In this document: piece after piece, positions 34,146 through 42,275 of the stretch
How positions within the stretch are numbered: position 1 is the stretch's first letter
Layout: every line of letters starts with the position of its first letter
Assembly: GCA_964549765.1 (NCBI GenBank)
Contig: CAZJWR010000014.1
Span: forward strand, 4,230 to 68,229
Source: CAZJWR01 sp964549765
Lineage (GTDB): Bacteria; Zixibacteria; MSB-5A5; GN15; JAAZOE01
Reading direction: 5' to 3'
Length of the DNA: 64,000 nt
Position numbers and translations under genes: made by a program
Notes under the pieces: model-generated
Told to the model about the DNA's origin: nothing
Seen by the model: the letters and a program-made list of their open reading frames with translations, nothing else
Database searches by the model: none

Positions 34146-35422
34146 TATTCGGTACCTTCCTTGTTTGCGGGTGCAACCTTTTTGACCTGAGCCTTCGACA
34201 TCAGGAAATCGACGACCTTCTCCTCGAGAATACCGTCTTTGATTTCCTCCGCCCGGCCGCTCTTGGCCAGAATCTCTTTGGCTCGTGCAATATCCATATG
34301 GTAATTATCGGCAAATCTCTGCGTCCATTGGTCGATATCGGCCGGTTCGGCCTTGATATTTTCCTGCAGCGCCAGCCGGTGATACAGAAAATACCAGCGC
34401 ACGGCGTGCTGGGCCAGCGGGCGGTACTGTTCGCGAATCTGTTTTTCATCGACGTTCTTCTCGTTCTCGCGGATGTCCTTGACCACCCCGTCGAGATATG
34501 ATTCCGACATCGATTCGGGAACGCCGATCGGGTTCTGATCGACCACCTGGTCGACAATTTGCTTCTTGGCGGCCTTCCGGATATCGCTGCGCATATTCTC
34601 TTCAAGTCCCTTGCGGATGCTCATGCGCAGTTCCAGAAGCGTTTCACCGCCACCGGTTTGCTTGGCGAAATCGTCGTTGATCACCGGCAGAATACGCTCT
34701 TTGATCTCCTTGACATCGACTTTGTACGTGACCGATTTGCCGGCGAATTTCTCATCCGCATACTCCGCGGGATAAACCACAGTGATGTCACGGACGTCAT
34801 CGCGCTTTACCCCGATCAGCCCTTCCCGAAATTCCTTGACGGTATAATCATCGCTCAGGTCGATCTCCTGATTGGTCAACGGCGCCGGCCCCAAATCCAC
34901 CTCCCCGGCGGTGATTTCCAGGTCGCAGATAACCAGGTCTTTCTCGCCGGCCGGGCGATCCACGACCCGCACGTCGGAATTGTTGAGGCGGAGCCGCTCG
35001 ACGACGTTGTCGACCATCTCGTCGGGGATTTCGATCTCAGGCTCCTCGACGATCAGATTCTCGTACTTCACGCTTTCGATTTCCGGCATAATTTCGATGC
35101 CGATCGTGAATATAAGCGGTTTGCCTTCATCGACGTCTATTTTGGAGATGACCGGCTCTCCGATCGGGTCCAGCTTCTTCTCTTCGAGCGCCTGCACGAA
35201 ATATTTCTTGACGAGATCGTCGATCAGGTCGTGCGTCGCCTCGTCTTTGAACTTGCGCCGGATGATATCGAGCGGCGCCTTGCCCTGCCGGAATCCCTTG
35301 ATATCTGCTTTCTTGCGGTATTCGTTGTAAATTTTGGCGTAAGCTTCACTGACGATTTCCGCCGGAACCTCTATATTCAGTTCGCGCTTGAGACCGTCTT
35401 TTTCGATCAGTTCAATCTGCAA
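34145..35422 (-). CDS. tig: Trigger factor
   Basis: A 425-residue ribosome-bound chaperone and peptidyl-prolyl isomerase. The ribosome-binding signature 'ADIKGFRQGKAPLDIIRRKF' is near residue 40; a PPIase-like middle ('AGEKDLVICDLEITAGEVDL'; 'YAEKF'-type VYPAEYADEKFAGKSVTYKV) and a helical C-terminal arm follow. The start is TTG 35422 (TTG CAG ATT GAA CTG), five bases after GGAGG; no ATG suits. It is first protein gene of tig-clpP-clpX and lies 20 bp downstream of a tRNA-Leu gene, so the transcript probably starts upstream of the tRNA. Confidence 0.95.
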   Translation of the reverse strand: MQIELIEKDGLKRELNIEVPAEIVSEAYAKIYNEYRKKADIKGFRQGKAPLDIIRRKFKDEATHDLIDDLVKKYFVQALEEKKLDPIGEPVISKIDVDEGKPLIFTIGIEIMPEIESVKYENLIVEEPEIEIPDEMVDNVVERLRLNNSDVRVVDRPAGEKDLVICDLEITAGEVDLGPAPLTNQEIDLSDDYTVKEFREGLIGVKRDDVRDITVVYPAEYADEKFAGKSVTYKVDVKEIKERILPVINDDFAKQTGGGETLLELRMSIRKGLEENMRSDIRKAAKKQIVDQVVDQNPIGVPESMSESYLDGVVKDIRENEKNVDEKQIREQYRPLAQHAVRWYFLYHRLALQENIKAEPADIDQWTQRFADNYHMDIARAKEILAKSGRAEEIKDGILEEKVVDFLMSKAQVKKVAPANKEGTE

Positions 35423-35442
35423 TCAAACCTCCGGGTTAAAAA

Positions 35443-35526
35443 TGCGAAAGGGGGGACTTGAACCCCCACCCCGTTAAAAGGACTGGATCCTAAATCCAGC
35501 GCGTCTACCGATTCCGCCACTTTCGC
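35443..35526 (-). tRNA. tRNA-Leu (anticodon UAG)
   Basis: On the minus strand the acceptor stem GCGAAAG (35526-35520) pairs with CTTTCGC (35450-35444), with discriminator A at 35443. The anticodon arm reads CTGGATTTAGGATCCAG, loop TTTAGGA, anticodon TAG. A variable arm and GGTTCAAGTCC T-loop are present, as in class II Leu tRNAs. CCA is not encoded. Confidence 0.95.
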
Positions 35527-35541
35527 CAGCTTGTCTGCCGG

Positions 35542-35570
35542 AAAATATATGCAAAGTTCCCGCCCGTCAA
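35542..35570 (-). promoter_or_regulatory. Promoter for tRNA-Leu-tig-clpP-clpX
   Basis: Minus strand TTGACG (35570-35565), a 17-nt spacer and TATTTT (35547-35542), placing +1 a few bases before the tRNA 5' end at 35526. The rest of 35571-35770 shows no gene. Confidence 0.65.
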
Positions 35571-35773
35571 GCGTTTAATGGCGGATGTTCCGCCTCGGGA
35601 AAGTCGCCGCACCTTTGATGAACCATCCATCTTGGATATTGAACGCCAAAACACCCGAAATGTTCGCCACTTTGATACTATCAATCAATTTCGGGCCGAT
35701 CCCGTGTGATGACATATGGCATAGTGTGGCTGGCAGGCTTTTAAACAAAATCAGAATACGACCGGGCCGAATA

Positions 35774-35808
35774 CCAGCCGGCCCGGGAGGTCATCCCGGG
35801 CCGGCTGG
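35774..35808. terminator. Perfect 15-bp GC-rich hairpin after the small secreted-protein gene
   Basis: CCAGCCGGCCCGGGA (35774-35788) and TCCCGGGCCGGCTGG (35794-35808) are exact complements around a 5-nt loop, 20 bp beyond the stop of the small secreted protein. It lacks a T-run on either side, so it may act as a 3'-stabilising or factor-dependent terminator hairpin. Confidence 0.6.
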
Positions 35809-35828
35809 ACGTTACGAATTATGAAAAA

Positions 35829-36065
35829 CTAATCGATCAGACCGTTGCAACAGCTGACGAAATGCGTGCCGGTGCGGTCACGTACGTAGAGGTAATACGG
35901 ATAATCGGGATTGGTGCAATTGGGACCGGTATCTCGCGAACAATAGATAATCGTCGGAAAACTCGGTCCGGCCGCCATCGCCTTTTCGGCGGAGACAAAC
36001 GCCACTGCGAATGACAGCACGAAGACCATGATCAGCATGGCGATGATGGTTTTCTTCCCTTTCAT
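35829..36065 (-). CDS. Small secreted Cys-containing protein
   Basis: A 78-residue protein with a signal peptide ('MKGKKTIIAMLIMVFVLSFA' then V-A-F-V-S-A), leaving about 45 residues that contain four cysteines: 'TIIYCSRDTGPNCTNPDYPY', then 'YLYVRDRTGTHFVSCCNGLI' and a final Asp. I use ATG 36065 because GGAGG lies 7 nt upstream; a longer ORF to 36080 ignores it. No family is recognised. It is the third and last of a run of small minus-strand genes that begins with two Cys-rich micro-ORFs, and it is followed by a very stable hairpin. The clustering suggests a common role, which is not proven. Confidence 0.6.
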   Translation of the reverse strand: MKGKKTIIAMLIMVFVLSFAVAFVSAEKAMAAGPSFPTIIYCSRDTGPNCTNPDYPYYLYVRDRTGTHFVSCCNGLID

Positions 36066-36102
36066 GACTGATTCCTCCATGAAGTAGAATTAGGTCCACA
36101 TC

Positions 36103-36120
36103 CCCCGCCTCGCGACGGGG
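36103..36120 (-). other. Hairpin with GNRA-type tetraloop
   Basis: Minus strand CCCCGTC-GCGA-GGCGGGG (one G-U pair) forms a 7-bp stem capped by GCGA, between the second micro-ORF and the secreted-protein gene. No T-run follows. It could be an attenuator or mRNA-stability element. Confidence 0.45.
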
Positions 36121-36244
36121 ATTAACTGGCCTCTAAGCCCTGCGATGCGGATCGTCGGCCGGTTCGCATCCGCTGATATCAGACATCGCCCCGGCAATAA
36201 AACATATCCGAAGCCGACATCAATACTCGACGTCGAACCGGTTC

Positions 36245-36349
36245 CTATGTCAGGATGCTGCACCGAATCTGGCACAAAAACCATTTGCAGAGCGTTCGAC
36301 AGGGCGGCTTGCGCACATCTGTCTGGAATGGATCGATCAGATACTGCAT
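36245..36349 (-). CDS. Cys-rich micro-ORF B with YLIDP leader
   Basis: A 34-residue peptide, MQYLIDPFQTDVRKPPCRTL then C-K-W-F-L-C-Q-I-R-C-S-I-L-T. Four cysteines at 17, 21, 26 and 30 crowd into 14 residues. The ribosome-binding site is an ideal AAGGAGGTGA ending 5 nt before the ATG, which strongly suggests translation. The leader M-x-YLIDP is shared with micro-ORF A 155 bp upstream, while the codons for Leu, Ile and Pro differ only at third positions, the mark of selection on the peptide. There is no signal peptide. A leader-plus-Cys-core layout suits a modified-peptide (RiPP-like) precursor or a small metal-binding peptide, but no modifying enzyme is adjacent. Confidence 0.6.
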   Translation of the reverse strand: MQYLIDPFQTDVRKPPCRTLCKWFLCQIRCSILT

Positions 36350-36503
36350 GCGAGTCACCTCCTTTCCCACAATTTCACGATGCCGAAAAAGCGTATACGA
36401 TGCATTTTCTAAACACGAAGCTTATATTTCACGAAAATATCGTCCCGGCATAGACGAGCGTCCAGGCCGGGGCCGTGTCGCGCGGCACCCCTTTTGCCTG
36501 CGA

Positions 36504-36611
36504 CTACCCGGATACGCCGTGCGAGAAGCGATGCGGGCAGTTGAACGGGCAGGGCGAAAACGGGATGCAGAATCCGAGGATAGGATTTTTGGGATCAATA
36601 AGATAATTCAT
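36504..36611 (-). CDS. Cys-rich micro-ORF A with YLIDP leader
   Basis: A 35-residue peptide, MNYLIDPKNPILGFCIPFSP then C-P-F-N-C-P-H-R-F-S-H-G-V-S-G, with cysteines at 15, 21 and 25 and several Pro and His. GGGAGG lies 7 nt before the ATG. It begins with the same M-x-YLIDP as micro-ORF B, but the rest is unrelated, the pattern of a conserved recognition leader with a variable core. It is the first gene of the small-peptide unit; a candidate promoter lies about 70 bp upstream. A longer TTG start at 36689 exists but has no ribosome-binding site. Confidence 0.6.
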   Translation of the reverse strand: MNYLIDPKNPILGFCIPFSPCPFNCPHRFSHGVSG

Positions 36612-36676
36612 CGGGCGACCTCCCTTCCAAACTGAATACGGATATATCGATGCCGGATCAATAATGCCGAGAACGC

Positions 36677-36705
36677 AATATCGGTTCAAAAGATGAAGAA
36701 GTCAA
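36677..36705 (-). promoter_or_regulatory. Candidate promoter of the small-peptide unit
   Basis: Minus strand TTGACT (36705-36700), a 17-nt spacer and GATATT (36682-36677), about 65 bp before the ATG of micro-ORF A and directly downstream of nuoN, whose transcript ends here on the same strand. Confidence 0.45.
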
Positions 36706-36738
36706 CTCGGAATATTGCCGGCGTCAGGCCGCCCCCGG

Positions 36739-38187
36739 CTACATGAGCATGAACACCGACGACGTGGCCAGCTTGAGGAAATATCCCGGGAAAATCCCCA
36801 GAATCAGCGTCCCGGACACGGTTATGATCAGCGCGACGACCACCAACGGACTGAGTCGCAACGGCTTATCGCCTTCCGGCGGGCTGTCGAAGAAGGCCGC
36901 TTTGACCGGCCGGAGATAATAGAAAACCGAAATGAGGCTGTTGAGCACCGCCGCGATGACCAGCCAGATCAGACCGACATTGATCGCGGAGGCGAAAATG
37001 TAGAACTTGCCGAAAAATCCCGCCGTGGGCGGAAATCCCGACAGCGAAAACATGAAGAGCGCCAAAAAGACCGCCAGCCAGGGATGGCGCGAGGCCAGGC
37101 CGCGGAAGGCATCGATGTGGTTCGACCCGCCGCTCTTGTTTTCGACCAGCATGATAATGACGAAAGCACCCATATTGAAAAAGGCGTACGCCAGCAGGTA
37201 AAACAACGCTGCCGAAATACCGTTCTCACCGCCGGCGGTAATCGCCACCAGCAGATACCCGGCGTGAGCGATGGAGCTATACGCCAGCATTCGCTTGACG
37301 TCGGTCTGCATAACCGCCAGCACGTTGCCGACGGTCATGGTCATCAGCGCCAGTAGCCAGAACAGCGGCATGAAATCGGCGAAGATCGACCCGAAACCGA
37401 TCATGAATATTCGCAGCAACGCCGCCACGCCTGCCGCCTTGGGGCCGATCGAGAAAAAGGCTGTCACCGGCGTCGGCGCTCCCTCGTATACGTCGGGAAC
37501 CCACATGTGGAACGGGAACGACGCGATTTTGAAGGCGAATCCGATCAGCACCATCGCAGCGCCAACGGTGAGGTATAACTGGCTTTTTTGAAGCGCGATC
37601 CCCGATGACATGAAAATTTGCTGCAGATCGGTGGAACCGGTGCCGCCATACACCAGAGCTATACCATACAGGAGAAACGCCGAGGCAAACGCGCCCATGA
37701 AGAAATACTTGGCGCTCGATTCAGTCGACCGGTTGCTGCCGTGCGTGTATCCGGCCAGCACGTACAGCGGCAGCGACATGATCTCCAGCCCGAGGAAAAT
37801 GACGAAAAGATTGGCCGAGGAAACCATAACCATCATCCCCGCCGTGGAAATCAGCATGAGAGCATAATACTCGGGCCGTTCATTGAGCCGCCGCACGAGA
37901 TAATCGCGCGAAACCAAAACCGCGGTGCCGCAGGTTATCAGGAAAATCAACTTGCAGTACAGGGAGAAATTGTCGCAGAGGACCATACCGTAATAGGCGC
38001 TTCCCTGATGATTCCAGGAGGTGACGGCGAAATACCCGGAAATCAGCACCGCCAGAAGCGACAACGCCGGCGAAACCGCACTCTTCCTGTGGAGCGGCGC
38101 TACCAAGAGCAACGCAAAGGCGAACACCAGGAGCGTCAGCTCCGGCAGAATAATCTCGAAATTTATGGCAGCGCTCAACTGCGGCAT
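36739..38187 (-). CDS. nuoN: NADH-quinone oxidoreductase subunit N
   Basis: A 482-residue antiporter-like membrane subunit of complex I with about 14 transmembrane helices. Family text includes 'FPFHMWVPDVYEGAPTPVTA' (proton-channel Lys/Glu helix region) and 'RMLAYSSIAHAGYLLVAITA'. It is the last nuo gene. Unusually a glutaredoxin-like gene, not nuoM, precedes it directly (60 bp gap to that gene). Confidence 0.95.
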   Translation of the reverse strand: MPQLSAAINFEIILPELTLLVFAFALLLVAPLHRKSAVSPALSLLAVLISGYFAVTSWNHQGSAYYGMVLCDNFSLYCKLIFLITCGTAVLVSRDYLVRRLNERPEYYALMLISTAGMMVMVSSANLFVIFLGLEIMSLPLYVLAGYTHGSNRSTESSAKYFFMGAFASAFLLYGIALVYGGTGSTDLQQIFMSSGIALQKSQLYLTVGAAMVLIGFAFKIASFPFHMWVPDVYEGAPTPVTAFFSIGPKAAGVAALLRIFMIGFGSIFADFMPLFWLLALMTMTVGNVLAVMQTDVKRMLAYSSIAHAGYLLVAITAGGENGISAALFYLLAYAFFNMGAFVIIMLVENKSGGSNHIDAFRGLASRHPWLAVFLALFMFSLSGFPPTAGFFGKFYIFASAINVGLIWLVIAAVLNSLISVFYYLRPVKAAFFDSPPEGDKPLRLSPLVVVALIITVSGTLILGIFPGYFLKLATSSVFMLM

Positions 38188-38247
38188 AGCCTACTCCCAA
38201 AATTGCGACGCTGGACGCGGCTCACGGCCGCGCCGGACTCAGAAACC

Positions 38248-38460
38248 TCAACCGCCGTTCCAGCCGACAATAACCTCTCCTTTGTCCACCACCACCGGCA
38301 CGATCCGTCTTCCCTCCGTCAGCGCCAGAAGTTCCTTCTGCGCTTCGGTATCGCTGATGACGTTTATTTCATCAAATCCTCTACCCGCTCTGGTATAATG
38401 CTCCTTGGCGGCGGCGCAGTACGGGCAATTCGGTTTGGTATACATTTTCACATCCGCCAT
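38248..38460 (-). CDS. Glutaredoxin-like protein inserted between nuoM and nuoN
   Basis: A 70-residue glutaredoxin-fold protein with a C-P-Y-C active site ('MYTKPNCPYCAAAKEHYTRA'), the cis-Pro 'GRRIVPVVVDKGEVIVGWNG' and final Gly. The wording 'GRR-x-VPV' and 'VGW/FNGG' places it near the UXX-star group of glutaredoxin-like (seleno)proteins, here with Cys in both positions. The start codon overlaps the nuoM stop region by 1 bp (38460), so it is translated within the nuo operon. A role in redox maintenance of the Fe-S-rich complex is possible but inferred. Confidence 0.82.
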   Translation of the reverse strand: MADVKMYTKPNCPYCAAAKEHYTRAGRGFDEINVISDTEAQKELLALTEGRRIVPVVVDKGEVIVGWNGG

Positions 38461-40031
38461 TATCGATCCTCCATCACCGACGGCGCGGCGGTTTCGGTCG
38501 CCGACGTTTCCTGTATCCTTCCCCGTTGTTGCATTTCGAACTGACTGCGACCCCGTTCAACCTGCTCGATTATGGTTCGGGCCGACGGCTCCAGAATGCG
38601 GAAAAACGGCTTGGGATAAATACCGATCCAGAAGATCATGATGACCACCGGCACCAAGATGATCTTTTCGCGGAGATCCAGGTCGATCAGCTTTTCGTTG
38701 GCCGGATTGGTAACCTTGCCGTAAAACACCCGCTGATACATCCAGAGCATATAGCAGGCGGCCAAAATAATCCCCGACGCGCCGAGAATGGCATAGACTT
38801 TGTGGTACGACCAGGCCCCGAGCAGAATCGTGAATTCCCCGACGAAGCCGTTGGTCCCCGGTACGCCGATCGACGACAGCATGACAATCATGAAAAAGGT
38901 CGCATAGACCGGCATCTTACTCGCGATGCCGCCGTATTCCTTGATCAGCCGCGTGTGCCGCCGTTCGTAAATCATGCCGACCAGGATAAACAGCGCCCCC
39001 GTCGAGACGCCGTGGTTAATCATCTGGATAATTGATCCCTGCATGCCCTGCAGGTTCATCGTCATCATCCCCAGCATGACGAATCCCATATGCGACACCG
39101 ACGAGAACGCCACCAGCGACTTGATGTCTTTCTGCACCATGGCCACCAGCGCGCCGTAGATGATCCCGATCACGGCCAGGATGGATATCAACGGCATGAA
39201 AGCGAACGTCGCCACCGGGAAAATCGGCAGGCAGAAACGCAGGAAACCGTAGGCGCCCAGCTTCAGCAGCACGCCGGCCAGGATAACCGATCCCGCCGTC
39301 GGCGCCTCGACGTGGGCGTCGGGCAACCACGTATGGAACGGCCACATCGGCACTTTGATGGCGAACGCCAGCGCAAAAGCTGCAAACAGCCACAACTGCA
39401 TGTCGCGCGACAACGGCATCCCCGTGATCGACATCAGATCGAACGTATACACGCCGTGTAGGGAATGATACTGGAAAAACAGCACCAGAATCGCCACCAG
39501 CATAAGAAGCGATCCGACCATGGTAAACAGCACGAACTTGATGGCGGCGTACACCCGCCGCTGTCCGCCCCAGATGCCGATCAGGAAATACATCGGAATC
39601 AGCATCACTTCCCAGAACACATAAAACAAAAACAGGTCGAGCGATACGAACACGCCCAGGATGCCGGTCTCGAGCAGCAAGAGCGAAGCGTAGAAGCCTT
39701 TATATGAATGCTGCACGGCCCGAAACGTCGAAAGCACGGCGATGACATTCAGGAACGTGGTCAGCAGAATCAGCAGCAGCGAAATGCCGTCGATGCCCAG
39801 ATGGTAGCTTATCCCCAGGTCGGCAACCCAGGGAACCATCACCTCGAACTGCATACCGGTGGCAACGGTGTCGAATCGAAAAACGAGGCAGATCGAGGCA
39901 GCGAACGCCAGCAGCGCAAAAAACAGTGCCGAATGACGGATGGACTGATGGTGATCCTTCGGGATAAGCAGCAAAAACAGGGTCCCGGCCAGCGGCAGGA
40001 AGGTCGTGATTGTCAGAATCCACGTATCCAT
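38460..40031 (-). CDS. nuoM: NADH-quinone oxidoreductase subunit M
   Basis: A 523-residue antiporter-like subunit. Conserved text: 'WMVPWVADLGISYHLGIDGI'-type start (VMVPWVADLGISYHLGIDGI), 'FWEVMLIPMYFLIGIWGGQR' with the proton-path Glu, 'MWPFHTWLPDAHVEAPTAGS' and 'VAFSSVSHMGFVMLGMMTMN'. About 14 helices, with a hydrophilic C-terminal tail of some 45 residues. It follows nuoL by 3 bp. Confidence 0.96.
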   Translation of the reverse strand: MDTWILTITTFLPLAGTLFLLLIPKDHHQSIRHSALFFALLAFAASICLVFRFDTVATGMQFEVMVPWVADLGISYHLGIDGISLLLILLTTFLNVIAVLSTFRAVQHSYKGFYASLLLLETGILGVFVSLDLFLFYVFWEVMLIPMYFLIGIWGGQRRVYAAIKFVLFTMVGSLLMLVAILVLFFQYHSLHGVYTFDLMSITGMPLSRDMQLWLFAAFALAFAIKVPMWPFHTWLPDAHVEAPTAGSVILAGVLLKLGAYGFLRFCLPIFPVATFAFMPLISILAVIGIIYGALVAMVQKDIKSLVAFSSVSHMGFVMLGMMTMNLQGMQGSIIQMINHGVSTGALFILVGMIYERRHTRLIKEYGGIASKMPVYATFFMIVMLSSIGVPGTNGFVGEFTILLGAWSYHKVYAILGASGIILAACYMLWMYQRVFYGKVTNPANEKLIDLDLREKIILVPVVIMIFWIGIYPKPFFRILEPSARTIIEQVERGRSQFEMQQRGRIQETSATETAAPSVMEDR

Positions 40032-40034
40032 GCG

Positions 40035-41966
40035 TTACCTCACCACCAGAAAACCGATGACCACCACGGCCCCGATCAGGAATATGGTCAGATAGGCCCG
40101 CAGATAGCCGTTCTGTGCCCGCCGAAACGTTTCGGATATGTCGCCCACCAGCCGCGCCAGCCCGTTGGCGATACCGTCGATTATCAGCACGTCGGCCACT
40201 TTCCAGAGGAATATGGCGCCATTGACCACCGGTCGGACGATGATCGCCCAGTAAAATTCATCCACCCAGTATTTGTTGTAGATCATCTTGTGCACGCCCG
40301 ACAGCGACTGACGAAGCGAACCGGCCTTGGCGGTGTTTTTCACATACAGATAATAAGCGATATAGATGAACACCAGAACCAGAACCACCGTGATCGCCAT
40401 AAGCAAATACTCGGTCGAAACACTCGCATGATGCACCGCGACGGCTTCACCCCCGCCTCCGGCATGAGTCATCACCGGTTCGAGAAATTTTTCAAACCAG
40501 GCGCCGCCGCCCAGTGAATGCGGCAGGCCGATCCAGCCGCCGATCACCGACAGTATCGCCAAGATAACCAACGGCACGGTCATCACTTTGGGCGATTCAT
40601 GGAGATGTTCGGCGGTGTGCTTGTCGTATCGCGGCTGCCCGAAGAATGTCATGTACAACAGCCGGAACATGTAAAACGCGGTCAGCATCGCCGTAATGAC
40701 GCCCACGATCCAGAAAATGATGCTGCCGTGCCCCGATGAGAACGACTTCCACAGGATTTCATCCTTGGAGAAGAACCCCGAAAACAACGGGATGCCCGAT
40801 ATCGCCAGGGTCGCCATCAGGAAGGTGACGTACGTCACGGGCAACTGCTTTTTCAGTCCGCCCATCTTGCGCATGTCCTGTTCGTCCGACATGGCATGGA
40901 TGACCGACCCGGAGCCAAGGAAGAGCAGGGCTTTGAAAAACGCATGCGTCATCAGGTGGAAAATTCCGGCGGCGAAAGCAGCCACGCCACAGGCCATGAT
41001 CATATATCCCAATTGGCTGATCGTGGAATAGGCCAGCACCCGCTTGATATCGTTCTGGGCGAGGCCGATCGTCGCCGCCACGAACGCCGTGGCGCATCCG
41101 ACGATGGCTACGACCAGCATCGATGTCGGTGCGAGAATAAACAGGAAATTCAGTCGGGCCAGCATATAGACGCCCGCTGTCACCATGGTGGCGGCATGAA
41201 TCAACGCCGACACCGGCGTCGGGCCTTCCATCGCGTCCGGCAGCCAGATATAGAGTGGTATCTGCGCCGATTTGCCGGTGGCCCCGAGGAAAAGCAACAG
41301 CGTCGCGGCCGTTATGGCCCCGCCGCCGATGGTGAACACGTGCGGCGCCCGCGTGGCCAGTTCGTTGAATTGCAGCGTTCCGGCGGCCCAGAAAATTATG
41401 AAGCCGCCCAATAAAAATCCGAAATCCCCGATGCGGTTGACGATAAACGCCTTGTTCCCGGCATCGGTGGCCGACTTTTTCGTGAACCAGAAACTGATCA
41501 GCAGATAACTGCACAATCCGACGCCTTCCCAGCCGATAAACAACAGAATCAGATTATTGGCCAGAACCAGCGTCAGCATCGAAAACATGAATAGATTCAT
41601 ATAGATGAAGAACCGCTTGACCCCGGGGTCATGCGCCATATAGCCAATCGAATAGACATGGATCAAAAAGCCGACGCCGGATACGACCATGATCATCACC
41701 GACGACAGCGGATCGAGCAAGAAGGCGATGTCGAGCTGCAGATTTCCGATCGGGATCCACGCGAACAGCACCTGTTCGACCGACCGATGGGCCGGATTGA
41801 GCCCGAGGAGCCCGAAAAACAGCGCCACCGATAACGCAAAGGACAGCCCCGGAGCGGCCACGGCCAGTCCCTGCACCACTCCCTTCGACAAGCGGGTACG
41901 GAACAGCCCGTTGATGATAAAGGTCGCCAGCGGCAGAAGCGGCACTAAGTATAAATAATCGAACAT
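40035..41966 (-). CDS. nuoL: NADH-quinone oxidoreductase subunit L
   Basis: A 643-residue antiporter-like subunit, the distal proton pump with a C-terminal lateral helix. It shows 'LLFIGWEGVGLCSYLLISFW', 'AQIPLYIWLPDAMEGPTPVS' then A-L-I-H-A-A-T-M-V-T-A-G-V-Y, and 'RVLAYSTISQLGYMIMACGV'. Length is close to the usual 610-660. It begins 4 bp after nuoK. Confidence 0.96.
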   Translation of the reverse strand: MFDYLYLVPLLPLATFIINGLFRTRLSKGVVQGLAVAAPGLSFALSVALFFGLLGLNPAHRSVEQVLFAWIPIGNLQLDIAFLLDPLSSVMIMVVSGVGFLIHVYSIGYMAHDPGVKRFFIYMNLFMFSMLTLVLANNLILLFIGWEGVGLCSYLLISFWFTKKSATDAGNKAFIVNRIGDFGFLLGGFIIFWAAGTLQFNELATRAPHVFTIGGGAITAATLLLFLGATGKSAQIPLYIWLPDAMEGPTPVSALIHAATMVTAGVYMLARLNFLFILAPTSMLVVAIVGCATAFVAATIGLAQNDIKRVLAYSTISQLGYMIMACGVAAFAAGIFHLMTHAFFKALLFLGSGSVIHAMSDEQDMRKMGGLKKQLPVTYVTFLMATLAISGIPLFSGFFSKDEILWKSFSSGHGSIIFWIVGVITAMLTAFYMFRLLYMTFFGQPRYDKHTAEHLHESPKVMTVPLVILAILSVIGGWIGLPHSLGGGAWFEKFLEPVMTHAGGGGEAVAVHHASVSTEYLLMAITVVLVLVFIYIAYYLYVKNTAKAGSLRQSLSGVHKMIYNKYWVDEFYWAIIVRPVVNGAIFLWKVADVLIIDGIANGLARLVGDISETFRRAQNGYLRAYLTIFLIGAVVVIGFLVVR

Positions 41967-41970
41967 ACCC

Positions 41971-42273
41971 TTACCATTTCATCAAATTGAGGTGGTCGGC
42001 GTTCACCGATTCCCTGCCCCGGAACACGGCGATGATGATAGCAAGTCCCACGGCCGCTTCCGCGGCGGCCAGCGTCATCACCAGAAACACCAGCACCTGC
42101 CCGTCCATAAGTTTTAAATGACGGGAAAACGCCATCAGCGCCAGGTTGGCGGCATTCAACATGATCTCGACGCCCATGAACATCACAATCAGGTTTCGCG
42201 AGACGATCACGCCCACTACGCCGACCGCGAACAAGAAGGCCGACAGAATAATGTAATAATCGAGCGGTACCAT
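41971..42273 (-). CDS. nuoK: NADH-quinone oxidoreductase subunit K
   Basis: A 100-residue subunit with three helices. It begins 'MVPLDYYIILSAFLFAVGVV' and has the conserved 'LIVMFMGVEIMLNAANLALM' with the buried Glu of the proton path, then 'TLAAAEAAVGLAIIIAVFR' with the second Glu. ATG 42273 is used; a longer ORF upstream is read-through of nuoJ in another frame. Confidence 0.96.
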   Translation of the reverse strand: MVPLDYYIILSAFLFAVGVVGVIVSRNLIVMFMGVEIMLNAANLALMAFSRHLKLMDGQVLVFLVMTLAAAEAAVGLAIIIAVFRGRESVNADHLNLMKW

Positions 42274-42275
42274 AA

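Noticed and set aside
35774..35808. The perfect hairpin as a mobile-element terminal repeat
   Set aside because: The arms are adjacent (5-nt loop) with nothing between them, and the position fits a 3'-end structure.
36504..36689. A 61-residue version of micro-ORF A starting at TTG 36689
   Set aside because: No ribosome-binding site at the TTG, and the ATG at 36611 has GGGAGG at ideal spacing.
38248..38460. Selenocysteine in the glutaredoxin-like protein
   Set aside because: The active site is encoded by two Cys codons (CPYC); there is no in-frame UGA.
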